This document shows, piece by piece, positions 42,813 to 51,517 of a stretch of DNA of 64,000 bases. Source of the stretch: a virus; the IMG/VR virus record IMGVR_UViG_3300034117_002447, positions 62,001 to 126,000 of that record; one strand, written 5' to 3'. The notes below the pieces were generated by a model. It was not told the origin of the DNA. It saw nothing but the letters and a program-made list of their open reading frames with translations, and made no database searches. Numbering within the stretch: the stretch's first letter is position 1; every line of letters starts with the position of its first letter. A program made the translations under genes and the position numbers.

Positions 42813-44249
42813 TTAGACAGTTCTTGCTAAATTCAGAATTTGATCTTTCGCGGCAAGCACGGCAGTAATCTTTGCCTTAATCTTTGGATCAGGCCAGTTG
42901 TTTACATTTCTGGTTAAGAGTTCAAAGCCTCTTTCTGTCTTAGCAAAGATTGCATCAACATCTTCTTGAGAGATTTTACCTACTAGAAGTTTATGGTATA
43001 GCTTAGCAGCGAACATTGAAAGTATTCCATGTTTCTTGAATCCTTCCAACATTGCTTCAGTTGAGAAATTCTCTGATTCAAATTCGTTATCAATAATAAT
43101 TAGCAAATCTCTTTCAACCTGTTCTCTAGCGACTGGATCAGTTAGGGTTTCTAGATCATGACCTGCAACCGCAAGTGATTGGATCTTTGCATCAACTCCT
43201 GCTTTAGACATAATATTTGCAAGAACAGTCTTCACCACTATCTCAGACGGAAGTAGTGCAATTACTTGATTAACAAGATCTTCCGGATAGCCGTTCATTT
43301 GTAAATGAGTAGCTGGATCAGAATCTTTCTTTATATTGCGGTCGTTTGCATCGTGTGACGCTTTAACACTTGAGTCTGAGGCAAGGACTGTTGTTCCAGT
43401 TACAAACATTGGATCACTATTCGGAACATTAAAGTTAAGGATATTTAATTGAACTCCACGACTTACATAAGAGTCCCAACTTCCAGTGTTTAGACACCAG
43501 TTAGCCATACGGAATATTGCTTTCTGTGCAGCTTCAGTCCTAACTGAAAAGACCACGTAATTATTATCATCGTACATTACCTGAATTTCAGGAGAAAGAC
43601 TTTCAGCTTGAGCTACTAATTTTTGAGAACCTTCATCTGAGCTTGAAATATCTAATGCATACTTCATGAAATCTTGAATAGTTCGGTAGCGAGCAACTTT
43701 GGACATTACTCTCTTTTGAATAGCTTCGCCCTGATCAGCGATTGTCCAACCAATACGAATAAGTTCCTTTTGTTTTTCCGGATCAAGAGCACGAGCCTGA
43801 TCTCTAAGTTCTCTAGGAAGAGCATCAATTATCCATTTACCTTTGGAATTAAATTCAAATGTTCTGAACTGGTCCATTAGCGCTTCAAAACCTGAAACTG
43901 TAGATCCAGGTTCAGGATTTCCGTTTGAATAGGCATCTAGTGTATATGGAAGAGTGCTAACTAGTTGACGGTACTTAATCATTTGGTCCAATAGTTGTTT
44001 CAATTGGTCTACTGAAATTCTCTGTTCGAAATGGAATTTAACGAAAGTTCCTAAGTAACCATTGTATTTTTGACCAAGTAATTCAAGTACTTCTAGGTAT
44101 TGACGATTGTTTAGAGCACGAGTCTGTTCCTCAGGAGTAAGTTCACTTACTTCTTTTCCTAGAGACTGTGCTGCTCTCTTAAGCATGTATGCTTTTGCTG
44201 CTTGGACATTCTCAAATATCCAGCTTTCGTATAGCTGTATGTGTTTCAT
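42813..44249 (-). CDS. capsid-targeted protein, large
   Basis: 478 residues starting MKHIQLYESWIFENV. Helical N-terminal half. The section around 245-300 (RMANWCLNTGSWDSYVSRG, LNILNF) recalls a WC...Y phage domain of unknown role. C-terminal helical domain. Start overlaps the stop of 44246..45385. Confidence 0.6.
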   Translation of the reverse strand: MKHIQLYESWIFENVQAAKAYMLKRAAQSLGKEVSELTPEEQTRALNNRQYLEVLELLGQKYNGYLGTFVKFHFEQRISVDQLKQLLDQMIKYRQLVSTLPYTLDAYSNGNPEPGSTVSGFEALMDQFRTFEFNSKGKWIIDALPRELRDQARALDPEKQKELIRIGWTIADQGEAIQKRVMSKVARYRTIQDFMKYALDISSSDEGSQKLVAQAESLSPEIQVMYDDNNYVVFSVRTEAAQKAIFRMANWCLNTGSWDSYVSRGVQLNILNFNVPNSDPMFVTGTTVLASDSSVKASHDANDRNIKKDSDPATHLQMNGYPEDLVNQVIALLPSEIVVKTVLANIMSKAGVDAKIQSLAVAGHDLETLTDPVAREQVERDLLIIIDNEFESENFSTEAMLEGFKKHGILSMFAAKLYHKLLVGKISQEDVDAIFAKTERGFELLTRNVNNWPDPKIKAKITAVLAAKDQILNLARTV

Positions 44250-45385
44250 CGACGTTGGTCTCTGATATTTTTGATTTCATTAACTTGAATAGTTGGGTAC
44301 ATGTCCAAGTCAATCTCTTCAGTTGGACACTCAAGCTTCTGTATGAATTGCAGTCCAGCTTGAGATAATTTAGTTAATAACTGATTCGTAACCTGAGTAC
44401 TAGCAGCCGATACGTAATCAAGAATAGTCGTAGACTCAAGCTTGATATTTAATCTGCTAATATCGGTTGGGATATTGTTGTCGTAAGGGTAGCCTAACCC
44501 AAATCGGAGCTGGCCGTTTGCTGAAACGGTCCATACTAAATTAGGATTAGACATTGCATCTATTTCTGACTGAGTGTATTTACTCCACTCGTTTAACGGC
44601 AGCTCAAGAGGTTTTGACTGATCGGTTTGCTTTTGTAGCAGCTTTATTAATTTTGCCATCTCAACTGACCCGTGATACAGACCTCGAATTGGAAGAGCTT
44701 TAATTTGTGTTCTATCTAAATTAACGCCGCGCTCTGCAAATTTAGTCTCAAGAGTTGAATACATTAATTCGACTTGATTCTCTTTCTTTACATCACTTGC
44801 ATAAGCTCTTTTACTTGGAAGGTAGTCTACTTCTAGAACTAAATTCTCCTGAACCCATAGACTTGCCTGCTTCATGAACTCTACTGGAGAAAGACCTCCA
44901 TCTAGTTCTTTAAGCTTTTGATCCATGTAAGTCATCTTAGGATTAGGCTTCTGCACGATTCGACGTACTACATTAATTGAAGAAAAGAATCCAATTGCTG
45001 TATCAGTTAATGGAGAATAGTTAGGATTTTTAGATAGCATTAAGGTACGGTTTCCCAGTTGAATATTACTTGAACATGGATAAAATCCTTTTGCCAATAG
45101 TGACTGTAATTCAGGCGAAGCTAGCGAATCAGTTAACCAAGTAAGAGAAGGGTACTCAGAAATTTCAGCTAACCACTCAGCTGACCATCGAGGATGAGTC
45201 GCATCAGCGTCTTTAAGAAGTTTACGATTAATTCCAGCGATCTTGCTCAGAAGAGCCTTTCCTTGTTGAGCGTAATCGTCTGCTGATATAATTGCGAAAT
45301 CGCGCAGAGCATCGAGCTCAGCCAATTGAGATTGGCTTGTAGATAATTCGTCTTTCCAGTTTTCAAACAGTTGTAAGTGCTTCAT
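44246..45385 (-). CDS. capsid-targeted protein
   Basis: About 379 residues from MKHLQLFENWKDEL (45385). KDE at 11-13 could serve for cleavage. No enzyme motif recognised; conserved-looking hydrophobic core around 60-140. ATGA-type overlap with the next gene shows tight co-translation. Confidence 0.6.
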   Translation of the reverse strand: MKHLQLFENWKDELSTSQSQLAELDALRDFAIISADDYAQQGKALLSKIAGINRKLLKDADATHPRWSAEWLAEISEYPSLTWLTDSLASPELQSLLAKGFYPCSSNIQLGNRTLMLSKNPNYSPLTDTAIGFFSSINVVRRIVQKPNPKMTYMDQKLKELDGGLSPVEFMKQASLWVQENLVLEVDYLPSKRAYASDVKKENQVELMYSTLETKFAERGVNLDRTQIKALPIRGLYHGSVEMAKLIKLLQKQTDQSKPLELPLNEWSKYTQSEIDAMSNPNLVWTVSANGQLRFGLGYPYDNNIPTDISRLNIKLESTTILDYVSAASTQVTNQLLTKLSQAGLQFIQKLECPTEEIDLDMYPTIQVNEIKNIRDQRR

Positions 45386-45395
45386 TAACAATTAA

Positions 45396-46229
45396 TTAGA
45401 TTTTACCTGCGGTACCAGCCGTACCTGATGTACCGGTAGAACCAGCATTCATTAACTGACTTTTAATTACTTCAGTTCTAGCTGCAACCTTTTTTCTTAT
45501 TTCAAGATATTTTGCATCGATCTTTCCATCCTTCGTTTTTCCAGTAGTAAAGTCAACAACGTTTGTTAACTTAGCTTGCTCTTCAACCTCTTTCATTAAC
45601 TTTAAAAATTCAGCATCCGAATTAAGTCTCTTGTTTAGTTCCTTGTTTTGAAGAGATGCTTGATACGCTGGAATACTGGTTGCTGCTTGATATGCAACTC
45701 CAGTAACATCGGCGACATGCGATCTAAAAGCTGTCATAATATCTTTTCCAAAGAAACCTTCTGCGTAATCTCCCTTGCTTCCAGCAGTTCCAGCTGTACC
45801 GCTTGTTCCAGTTGAACCAGTCGGTGCTGTGTTAATAGCAGCTGCAATTTTACCAAGAATTTGATCTCCTGCAACTGGATCAGTTAAATTAAATATGTAG
45901 GATGCTTGATACTTGTAGACTCCACCTCCAGCTGCAGGCGGTTCGTTAATTTCGCTAGCTTGAAGAGCCGCAGCCACTCCACCAAGATCAGTAAGTTTTT
46001 TCTCAACGTCCTTGTTCTTAGCCGTTAAAAGGACTAATACGTTTCCTGGTGCTTTTTTGGTGGATTCATTATCTTCAGTCGCAATATAGATTCGACCTAG
46101 TGTAAATTTAGCGTATGATGTTCCAGCACTGTATACTGCAGCTCCAGTTAAGACTGATTTAGTTGGATCGAACTTATATGCTTGGGCTTCGTTTTGGAAA
46201 GCTTCAAATAATTTAATGTACTTTGGCAT
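45396..46229 (-). CDS. capsid-targeted protein with Gly/Thr/Ser repeats
   Basis: 277 residues starting MPKYIKLFEAFQNEA. Two collagen-like GSTGTSGTAGTAG patches, about 135-150 and at the very C-terminus. Central region beta-rich. Late promoter 20 bases upstream. Confidence 0.6.
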   Translation of the reverse strand: MPKYIKLFEAFQNEAQAYKFDPTKSVLTGAAVYSAGTSYAKFTLGRIYIATEDNESTKKAPGNVLVLLTAKNKDVEKKLTDLGGVAAALQASEINEPPAAGGGVYKYQASYIFNLTDPVAGDQILGKIAAAINTAPTGSTGTSGTAGTAGSKGDYAEGFFGKDIMTAFRSHVADVTGVAYQAATSIPAYQASLQNKELNKRLNSDAEFLKLMKEVEEQAKLTNVVDFTTGKTKDGKIDAKYLEIRKKVAARTEVIKSQLMNAGSTGTSGTAGTAGKI

Positions 46230-46248
46230 TTAATGTAATTATTTCAGG

Positions 46249-46258
46249 GTTATTTATT
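46249..46258 (-). promoter_or_regulatory. late-type promoter
   Basis: The minus strand reads AATAAATAAC, about 20 bases before the start at 46229. Confidence 0.7.
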
Positions 46259-46681
46259 CTAGTATTCAGAGGTTAAAGCTCGGCTGAGATCTCGTTCTTT
46301 AATAACATGTCGCTTATCCCAATCCTTCTTTCCTTTGGCTAGAGCAATCGCAATCTTAATTAAACCTGACGAGTTAACGAAGATCTTTACTGGAACGATT
46401 GTGAGGCCCCTGTCCATCAGTTTATTTAGTTTCTTTAGTTCCTTTTTAGTTAAGAGTAGCTTCCTCTCTCGTTTACCTTGGTGACTGTATGCTGAGGTTG
46501 ATTCTTTTATGTACAGTTCTCGACAGAAGCATTCACCTGACCGAAGTTCGCACCAGGATCCAGTAAAGTCAAGGTTACCCGCCTTAATTGACTTGACCTC
46601 TGATCCAGTTAAGGAGATCCCAGCGGTCCATGTCTCTAAAAATGTGTATTCGTGTCGGGCTTTTCGGTTTTCTGCTATCAT
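46259..46681 (-). CDS. smpB: SmpB, tmRNA-binding protein
   Basis: 140 residues. Hallmarks: NRKARHEYTFLETWTAGI, LTGSEVKSIKAGNLDF, SYARI-equivalent SWCELRSGECF, RERKLLLTKKELKKLNKL, GLTIVPVKIFVN, IALAKGKKDWDKRHVIKERD. Slightly shorter than bacterial SmpB (150-160) because the C-terminal tail is trimmed. SmpB binds the elbow of tmRNA and places it in the stalled ribosome. It sits among late, capsid-targeted genes with its own TTTAGTATATTAT box. Confidence 0.92.
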   Translation of the reverse strand: MIAENRKARHEYTFLETWTAGISLTGSEVKSIKAGNLDFTGSWCELRSGECFCRELYIKESTSAYSHQGKRERKLLLTKKELKKLNKLMDRGLTIVPVKIFVNSSGLIKIAIALAKGKKDWDKRHVIKERDLSRALTSEY

Positions 46682-46702
46682 CTTAGTAATAATATACTAA
46701 AG

Positions 46703-47548
46703 TTATGCAGATTTAACAATGTTAGATAGAGTTATTGCTCGATTACCGACCTGTTTTGCCCATGAAGAATTTAACATCTCTTTGGATGCAGCCTTGAAAT
46801 TCTTTGAAGCTATGTGAAGTAGAAACGTGTTAAACTCAGATAGGCCTTTAGCTCCTAAATTAAATACCATTTCAATTAAGACTCCTTGTACTGATTGTGG
46901 CAAGCTTGGCCAAACTTTAGCTATGCTGACTTTCCCATTATCTGATACTAAAGTTTTAGCTAAAGACTTTGCGGCTTGAAGATCAGTATGCAGAAGAGCT
47001 TTAATCTGCTGATCGGTTAATGCAGACTGGCCTGACTTTATCTTTATTGGATTTGCACCAACTGACCTAAGCATTGACGTTGAGTCAGAGCGGTTTAGAT
47101 TGAATCCTACACCGACTGTTGGATTTCCTTTAGAGTCTATGTACTTCTTTGGTTTGTAGCCTTCATGTTGGATTACCCTAGGCTCAATAACCTTTAATAC
47201 TGTATCTTCAGGTGGAGGAGGAGCAACGAAAGATCCTAAGTACTTCTCAGCTCTAATATTCTTTATGTGAGTGTTGATTTGATCCAAGTAATCTTGATCA
47301 AAGGATCCAAGTTCTCCGGTAATTGCATCGCCAACACTTGCGTAATCCCAGCTCTTTGTATCGAACCCGGTTTTAAGTGCTTTGTTTACACGAACCATGG
47401 ATGCAGCATCGGGAATAGACTTGATTGCTGATACTAAATCACCCTCTGCAGTTCCTGAACCAGCAACGGCTATTTGAATTTTATCAGCGATTTGATCAGC
47501 AGTAAGGGATTCGTTGACCCAACTTTCAAATATCTTAAGATGCTTCAT
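46703..47548 (-). CDS. capsid-targeted GH24-type lysozyme
   Basis: 281 residues. Leader MKHIKIFESWVNESL-like (actual residues 1-15 MKHLKIFESWVNESL) with VNE cleavage signal. After a helical linker and Pro-rich stretch, a T4-lysozyme-type domain starts at about 120: VIQHEGYKPKKYIDSKG with catalytic Glu, PTVGVGFNLNRSDS. Position in the head would deliver a lysozyme with the DNA, an alternative to a tail-tip lysozyme. Confidence 0.82.
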   Translation of the reverse strand: MKHLKIFESWVNESLTADQIADKIQIAVAGSGTAEGDLVSAIKSIPDAASMVRVNKALKTGFDTKSWDYASVGDAITGELGSFDQDYLDQINTHIKNIRAEKYLGSFVAPPPPEDTVLKVIEPRVIQHEGYKPKKYIDSKGNPTVGVGFNLNRSDSTSMLRSVGANPIKIKSGQSALTDQQIKALLHTDLQAAKSLAKTLVSDNGKVSIAKVWPSLPQSVQGVLIEMVFNLGAKGLSEFNTFLLHIASKNFKAASKEMLNSSWAKQVGNRAITLSNIVKSA

Positions 47549-47551
47549 TAC

Positions 47552-48910
47552 TTATTTAAGTAAGTTACTTAACCTTTCAACTTCAGCGAAGTCTCTATTA
47601 TCTAGAGCTGCATCAATCATGTTCTGAATATCAACTTGATCAAGTTCTCTATCGTTGGCTGGCATAGTAAAGTCAGGCTCATCGTAGCTAGAATCAGATT
47701 GAGAGTCTTCCCAATCAGCAAGTTCCTGTTTAATTAGACGGATCAAGTTATTTACTATGGCTTTGGCTTTAGGAAAAGATTCTTTAGCAGCAGCGATTTC
47801 AGACTCTGTGTATTGAGGTTCCTGTTCGCCAACTGTTCTGTATAACGGAGCTGCTGTGAATATTAATTTCATTAGGTCCAAGAAGTCAGAATCAGATACG
47901 ACTGTTGAGTCAATCATTTTACCCCATACGTATTCTCTACCGTTTTCAATATCAAATACTTCTTCGAAAGATTGGATAAAATCTCTAAGATCAGCTGCAG
48001 TTAATTTAGCACGTTTAAGATCCTGTACTTCGTCAGCGGCAGTATCAGTATTCATGAACACTTTTCGGATAGTCTCATCGTCTAGATTAGCAAGACCTCC
48101 TTGATTAATCAGTCCCCAAATTGCTTTAATAGATTCATGGAATAACATTGCTTGGTCCATTCCTCTAATAACTAAGGTAGGAACAGTCGTTTCGTCAACT
48201 GTCTCTTCTTCAGACTCTCCGTCTTCTTGACCTTGATCATCATCGTTATCCTTTTTAGATTTAGGTTTCCATTCAATTTTTGAAATACCGGCAAGGGAAT
48301 CTCCTTGCTCAATCATTTTTGCTCCAACCTCTTCAGGTATTCTCCAGTCTCTAGCATTACAAATATCAGTAATCGTAACTAGCAGCTCTACCATTTTACG
48401 GGCATTAGCCTCTCCAAATAATTGAGTTAGACCTTCCATGTTCTCATCGCCCATTAACATCTTCTTTGAATTAATGGCTTCGCCTTGAGCGATCATGTTT
48501 AGGATCTTACGTTTATTGATTGCTGTTTTAGTATCCTCATCCTCAATCTCTTTGAAATTGGGTTTGTCCTGATCTTCTTGATCGTCGTCATCAGTCTCCT
48601 TCATCTTCGCTTTCATTTCACGAGGATCGTTTGGAATCTTAATGTCTAACTCAGTTTCTCCAAGAATTGAACCGTACTGGCTTAGGATTACTGAAGTAGT
48701 TAACTCTTCAAGCTGGCGTTCTTTACCGCGTTGTAACATCTGTACTTCACGGACAGCTCTCATTAGGCTACCCATATCTCGACCGTGTCTCTGTTCAACT
48801 TCACGAGCGCTCTGTTCTGCTCGTTTATCAAGAGATCCTAAGTATTCTGGAGTTATTGCTGGGTTCTGACGAATGTCAGCTTCATTTAAGAATGTTTTAA
48901 AGCTCTTCAT
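47552..48910 (-). CDS. capsid-targeted acidic protein / scaffold candidate
   Basis: 452 residues starting MKSFKTFLNEADIRQ, nearly identical in form to T4 MKTYQEFIAEA. Long helices with two acidic low-complexity linkers (EIEDEDTK and DNDDDQGQEDGESEEE). Size and charge fit a prohead core or scaffold protein. Three bases before the lysozyme gene. Confidence 0.62.
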   Translation of the reverse strand: MKSFKTFLNEADIRQNPAITPEYLGSLDKRAEQSAREVEQRHGRDMGSLMRAVREVQMLQRGKERQLEELTTSVILSQYGSILGETELDIKIPNDPREMKAKMKETDDDDQEDQDKPNFKEIEDEDTKTAINKRKILNMIAQGEAINSKKMLMGDENMEGLTQLFGEANARKMVELLVTITDICNARDWRIPEEVGAKMIEQGDSLAGISKIEWKPKSKKDNDDDQGQEDGESEEETVDETTVPTLVIRGMDQAMLFHESIKAIWGLINQGGLANLDDETIRKVFMNTDTAADEVQDLKRAKLTAADLRDFIQSFEEVFDIENGREYVWGKMIDSTVVSDSDFLDLMKLIFTAAPLYRTVGEQEPQYTESEIAAAKESFPKAKAIVNNLIRLIKQELADWEDSQSDSSYDEPDFTMPANDRELDQVDIQNMIDAALDNRDFAEVERLSNLLK

Positions 48911-49121
48911 TTGATTCTAGACTTTTTAGGCGAGCAATTACATCCTCAGCTTGAGCCTTAGCTGGCTCAGGTTGTTTAAACGGTTGTTTGCTAGGAATTG
49001 GACTAGGTTTGGGTCTAGTTGCAGGTCGAGTGCTAGGCTCTTTAACTGGCGCAGGTTTAACAATCGGCTCAGTCATTGTGAATTCTGCTATAAATTGTTC
49101 GAATAATTTAATATGTTGCAT
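48897..49121 (-). CDS. capsid-targeted small Pro/Lys protein
   Basis: 74 residues: leader MQHIKLFEQFIAEF with IAE exactly as in T4 internal proteins, then a Pro/Lys/Arg-rich basic body (PTRPATRPKPSPIPS-like). Reminiscent of DNA-condensing internal proteins. Overlaps the next gene's start. Confidence 0.65.
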   Translation of the reverse strand: MQHIKLFEQFIAEFTMTEPIVKPAPVKEPSTRPATRPKPSPIPSKQPFKQPEPAKAQAEDVIARLKSLESNEEL

Positions 49122-49139
49122 TAAAGATTAATTCTTTTG

Positions 49140-49149
49140 GTTATTTATC
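49140..49149 (-). promoter_or_regulatory. late-type promoter
   Basis: The minus strand reads GATAAATAAC, 18 bases before the start at 49121. Confidence 0.7.
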
Positions 49150-49155
49150 CGTGGG

Positions 49156-49248
49156 CTATCCGAACTTGATAGCAATCCAAGCGATAAAGACGAACCATCC
49201 TGCAACAAGCAAGAATCCGAGCCAATCATTTGATTTCCAATTTTTCAT
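49156..49248 (-). CDS. 30-residue membrane peptide
   Basis: MKNWKSNDWLGFLL then VAGWFVFIAWIAIKFG: one membrane helix. The ATG overlaps the stop of the ECF sigma gene as ATGA, so it is translationally coupled to it. Could be an anti-sigma-like anchor or an unrelated small toxin-size peptide; no evidence beyond position. Confidence 0.55.
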   Translation of the reverse strand: MKNWKSNDWLGFLLVAGWFVFIAWIAIKFG

Positions 49249-49769
49249 GTATTTGGGTTTATTCGTTTTTGTAAAAAATCCTTTGCCTTAAATAGCTGTG
49301 ATCTACTTGAGGCTTCTTGTATGTTAAGTTCCTTTGCAATTTCCCTATGGGAAAATCCGTCAATTACGTACATGTTAAAAACGGTACGATATCCAATCGG
49401 AAGAGTGCTAATCAGAGACATTAACTCTTCGGCTGATGCTGTTTCATAGTAAGTTGGATCTATACTGACTGCCTCCGCTGTTACTAAGTTACACTCATTA
49501 AACTCGTGCTTGTTCTGCTTGAGTTTAGTAAGCGCAGTATTCACGATGATTCGTCTCATCCACCCTTCAAAGGAACCTTCTCCTTTGAATTTCCCAAGAT
49601 TCTTGTATATTTTATAAAATCCTTCCATCAATACGTCTTCGGCTAACATAGGGTCTTTCATGTACCTCTTTGCGATAGTCATGAATTTACCAGCAAACTT
49701 ATCGAACAGGGTCTTTTGGTATTCTCTATTGTTTTCAATACAGCCTTGAATGAGTTGTTCGTATTCCAT
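49245..49769 (-). CDS. ECF-type RNA polymerase sigma factor
   Basis: 174 residues from MEYEQLIQG (49769), right after a GTATAGTA box; the longer frame would cross a terminator. Region 2: LFDKFAGKFMTIAKRYMKD, AEDVLMEGFYKIY, WMRRIIVN. Region 4: LPIGYRTVFNMYVIDGFSHREIA. It is a candidate for reading the late RATAAATAAY promoters, as gp55 does in T4 (inference). Confidence 0.88.
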   Translation of the reverse strand: MEYEQLIQGCIENNREYQKTLFDKFAGKFMTIAKRYMKDPMLAEDVLMEGFYKIYKNLGKFKGEGSFEGWMRRIIVNTALTKLKQNKHEFNECNLVTAEAVSIDPTYYETASAEELMSLISTLPIGYRTVFNMYVIDGFSHREIAKELNIQEASSRSQLFKAKDFLQKRINPNT

Positions 49770-49785
49770 TATTCTACTATACCAA

Positions 49786-49811
49786 CAAAGGCTTCCATGT
49801 GGAAGCCTTTG
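49786..49811 (-). terminator. hairpin terminator
   Basis: CAAAGGCTTCC/GGAAGCCTTTG stem with an atgt loop between the gene at 49834 and the sigma gene. Confidence 0.7.
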
Positions 49812-49833
49812 CTTTAATTTTATATAGTAGTAA

Positions 49834-50148
49834 TTAATTATCAAGCATTGTTACGAATTCAAACCAGCCTACGTCATCAACTCCATTGTCGTATACCCAT
49901 GATACTCGTTGGTCAAATTCAGTTTCATCCTCATCGTCTGAAAAATCTATCCATTTTTCAAGGATTTCAGTTGATTTTCTTTTAAGAAGAGCGATTGCTG
50001 CAGTTACTTCAGGATCTTGATACCACTCTGATACAGCTTCGTCGAATCTTTCGTCAGGTGAACCGTCTGGCTTGCTACGGAAGCCCATGGATTTTAATTC
50101 TTCTTGGTCGTTATCGAATTCTTCGAATAGGTTTACGTGCTGCTTCAT
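49834..50148 (-). CDS. capsid-targeted small acidic protein
   Basis: 104 residues. MKQHVNLFEEFDNDQEEL is a degenerate form of the leader. The body is acidic with IDFSDDEDETEFDQR. Shares SMGF / ALGF-type phrase with the protein at 52201 (E-L-xxxGF), so the two may be paralogues. Confidence 0.55.
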   Translation of the reverse strand: MKQHVNLFEEFDNDQEELKSMGFRSKPDGSPDERFDEAVSEWYQDPEVTAAIALLKRKSTEILEKWIDFSDDEDETEFDQRVSWVYDNGVDDVGWFEFVTMLDN

Positions 50149-50151
50149 AGA

Positions 50152-50161
50152 GTTATTTATT
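50152..50161 (-). promoter_or_regulatory. late-type promoter
   Basis: The minus strand reads AATAAATAAC, four bases before the ATG at 50148. Confidence 0.7.
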
Positions 50162-50738
50162 TGCTAAAAGCTGCAACGATTTGACCTGATAAGATCTCGT
50201 CCTGCTCCTTCATTCGTCGCTTGTTTGAAGCAATTGCATCCTTTATCAAGGCTGGAACACCTGCACCTATTTTAATTACAACAGACTCCCATTCTCTAGG
50301 AATGTATTCACGGCCCTCTTTGTAGAATTGTCGAGCAAGATCGCCGGCTGGATTATCAGCTAACTGAATTACTTTTTTATCAAGCATATAACTTACGGAA
50401 AGGAACGGATAGTCTCGCATATCGATTTCCCATTGAATGGATACTCCATTTGACAAGCGAACCCAACCATTTGAATTGTCTGTACCTTCTTCAGCTTCAA
50501 CAACTTCGCTTACGCCAGCTTGGGTCTTTAACCAACCGGAATATGTCTCTGGCTCAGTAGGCTCTTCTGCTTTAGGTTCTTCCTGAGTATCGGGCTTCTC
50601 CTCTTCAGGTTCAGCCGGGTCTTCTTCAGTCTCAGCAGGTTTAGTCTCTTCAGGTTCTAGCTCAGGCGCAAATCTCTTACGATCAACGTTATCTTCTACG
50701 TCCTGAAACCAGTTCTCAAAAAGTTTAATATGCTTCAT
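50157..50738 (-). CDS. capsid-targeted protein with acidic Pro/Glu linker
   Basis: 193 residues from MKHIKLFENWFQDVE (50738); the late promoter at 50742 lies inside the longer frame and excludes that start. Glu/Pro-rich linker (about 30-75), then a compact domain ending in a Lys-rich helix. No enzyme motif. Confidence 0.6.
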   Translation of the reverse strand: MKHIKLFENWFQDVEDNVDRKRFAPELEPEETKPAETEEDPAEPEEEKPDTQEEPKAEEPTEPETYSGWLKTQAGVSEVVEAEEGTDNSNGWVRLSNGVSIQWEIDMRDYPFLSVSYMLDKKVIQLADNPAGDLARQFYKEGREYIPREWESVVIKIGAGVPALIKDAIASNKRRMKEQDEILSGQIVAAFSK

Positions 50739-50741
50739 AGG

Positions 50742-50751
50742 ATTATTTATC
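50742..50751 (-). promoter_or_regulatory. late-type promoter that fixes the start
   Basis: The minus strand reads GATAAATAAT, four bases before ATG 50738; overlaps the stop of the peptide gene upstream. Confidence 0.7.
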
Positions 50752-50857
50752 CTACGTACCAATCTAATACTCTGATCAAGATTTGAGAGAAGCCTATTCC
50801 TGCAAAGAAATAGATTAGGTTATTCAACCATTTTGGGTAATTTTCCATATCTAACAT
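50747..50857 (-). CDS. 36-residue membrane peptide
   Basis: MLDMENYPKWLNNLIYFF then AGIGFSQILIRVLDWYVG: one membrane helix. Follows RNase H by four bases. Confidence 0.5.
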   Translation of the reverse strand: MLDMENYPKWLNNLIYFFAGIGFSQILIRVLDWYVG

Positions 50858-50860
50858 AAT

Positions 50861-51292
50861 TTAAAGTTTCTGATTTTTTGCTGCGGTCGTTGCTAAGTAA
50901 TCGCAACGCTCGTTTTCAGGATGGCCGTTATGACCCTTAACCCAACTGATAGTCAAGTCGAAGTTAGGAGCAACCATCAAGTATCTTCTCCAAAGATCCT
51001 CGTTCTTTTTACCTGCGAAATCAGGCTTCCTTGCCCAATTGTCAACCCAACCCTTAGAGATTGAGTCAACCACGTATTTAGAGTCTGACTCGATCTTGAC
51101 TGGATACTTTGTCTTGGGAATTGTTTCAAGAGCCTCAACCACGGCAGTGAGTTCCATTCGATTGTTTGTCGTGGCCGGTGTAGATCCAGATAATTCCATG
51201 GTCTTGCCTCGGAATTTCATGACTACGCCCCAACCGCCTGGGCCAGGATTTCCTAACGAACTACCGTCCGTCCATATTTGAAGTGTTTCCAT
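50861..51292 (-). CDS. rnhA: ribonuclease HI
   Basis: 143 residues from METLQIWTDGSS (51292), start overlapping the upstream stop as TAATG. Catalytic residues: D in WTDGSSLGNPGPGG, E in MELTAVVEALE, D in VKIESDSKYVVD, and the C-terminal D region ERCDYLA. Removes RNA primers in RNA:DNA hybrids. Confidence 0.94.
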   Translation of the reverse strand: METLQIWTDGSSLGNPGPGGWGVVMKFRGKTMELSGSTPATTNNRMELTAVVEALETIPKTKYPVKIESDSKYVVDSISKGWVDNWARKPDFAGKKNEDLWRRYLMVAPNFDLTISWVKGHNGHPENERCDYLATTAAKNQKL

Positions 51293-51390
51293 TATTGTAC
51301 AGCAATTAAGAGCTGAGCGATTGCCCATACGGATATAGTAACGCTAGCTAAAATAATAATAAGCTTTGCTATTGCCTGTCTACGATTCAT
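51292..51390 (-). CDS. 32-residue membrane peptide
   Basis: MNRRQAIAKLIIIL then ASVTISVWAIAQLLIAVQ: a basic start and one membrane helix. Stop overlaps the rnhA start (TAATG). Possibly a leader peptide or small membrane protein. Confidence 0.5.
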   Translation of the reverse strand: MNRRQAIAKLIIILASVTISVWAIAQLLIAVQ

Positions 51391-51410
51391 ACTCTACTTT
51401 TTAATTTTAG

Positions 51411-51512
51411 AAGTCAGGACAGGATTCGAACCTGTTACCGCTTTGCCATAAAGAGTCGGCCTTACCGCTACTCAACCTTGGGGAGGTGCTTCCAACCAAT
51501 GGACTCCTGACT
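51411..51512 (-). ncRNA. tRNA-like RNA D, aberrant, about 101 nt
   Basis: Acceptor AGTCAGG/CCTGACT and T arm ACAGG-TTCGAAT-CCTGT identical to elements B and C. The D region is changed (TCCATTGGTTGGA) and the inside holds a CTTT/AAAG hairpin where a variable arm would be. No valid anticodon arm with U33. Discriminator T instead of A. Confidence 0.55.
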
Positions 51513-51517
51513 AAAAA

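Noticed and set aside
49245-49844. Longer ECF sigma start at 49844
   Set aside because: It would run through a terminator hairpin and the promoter box; the start at 49769 fits both.
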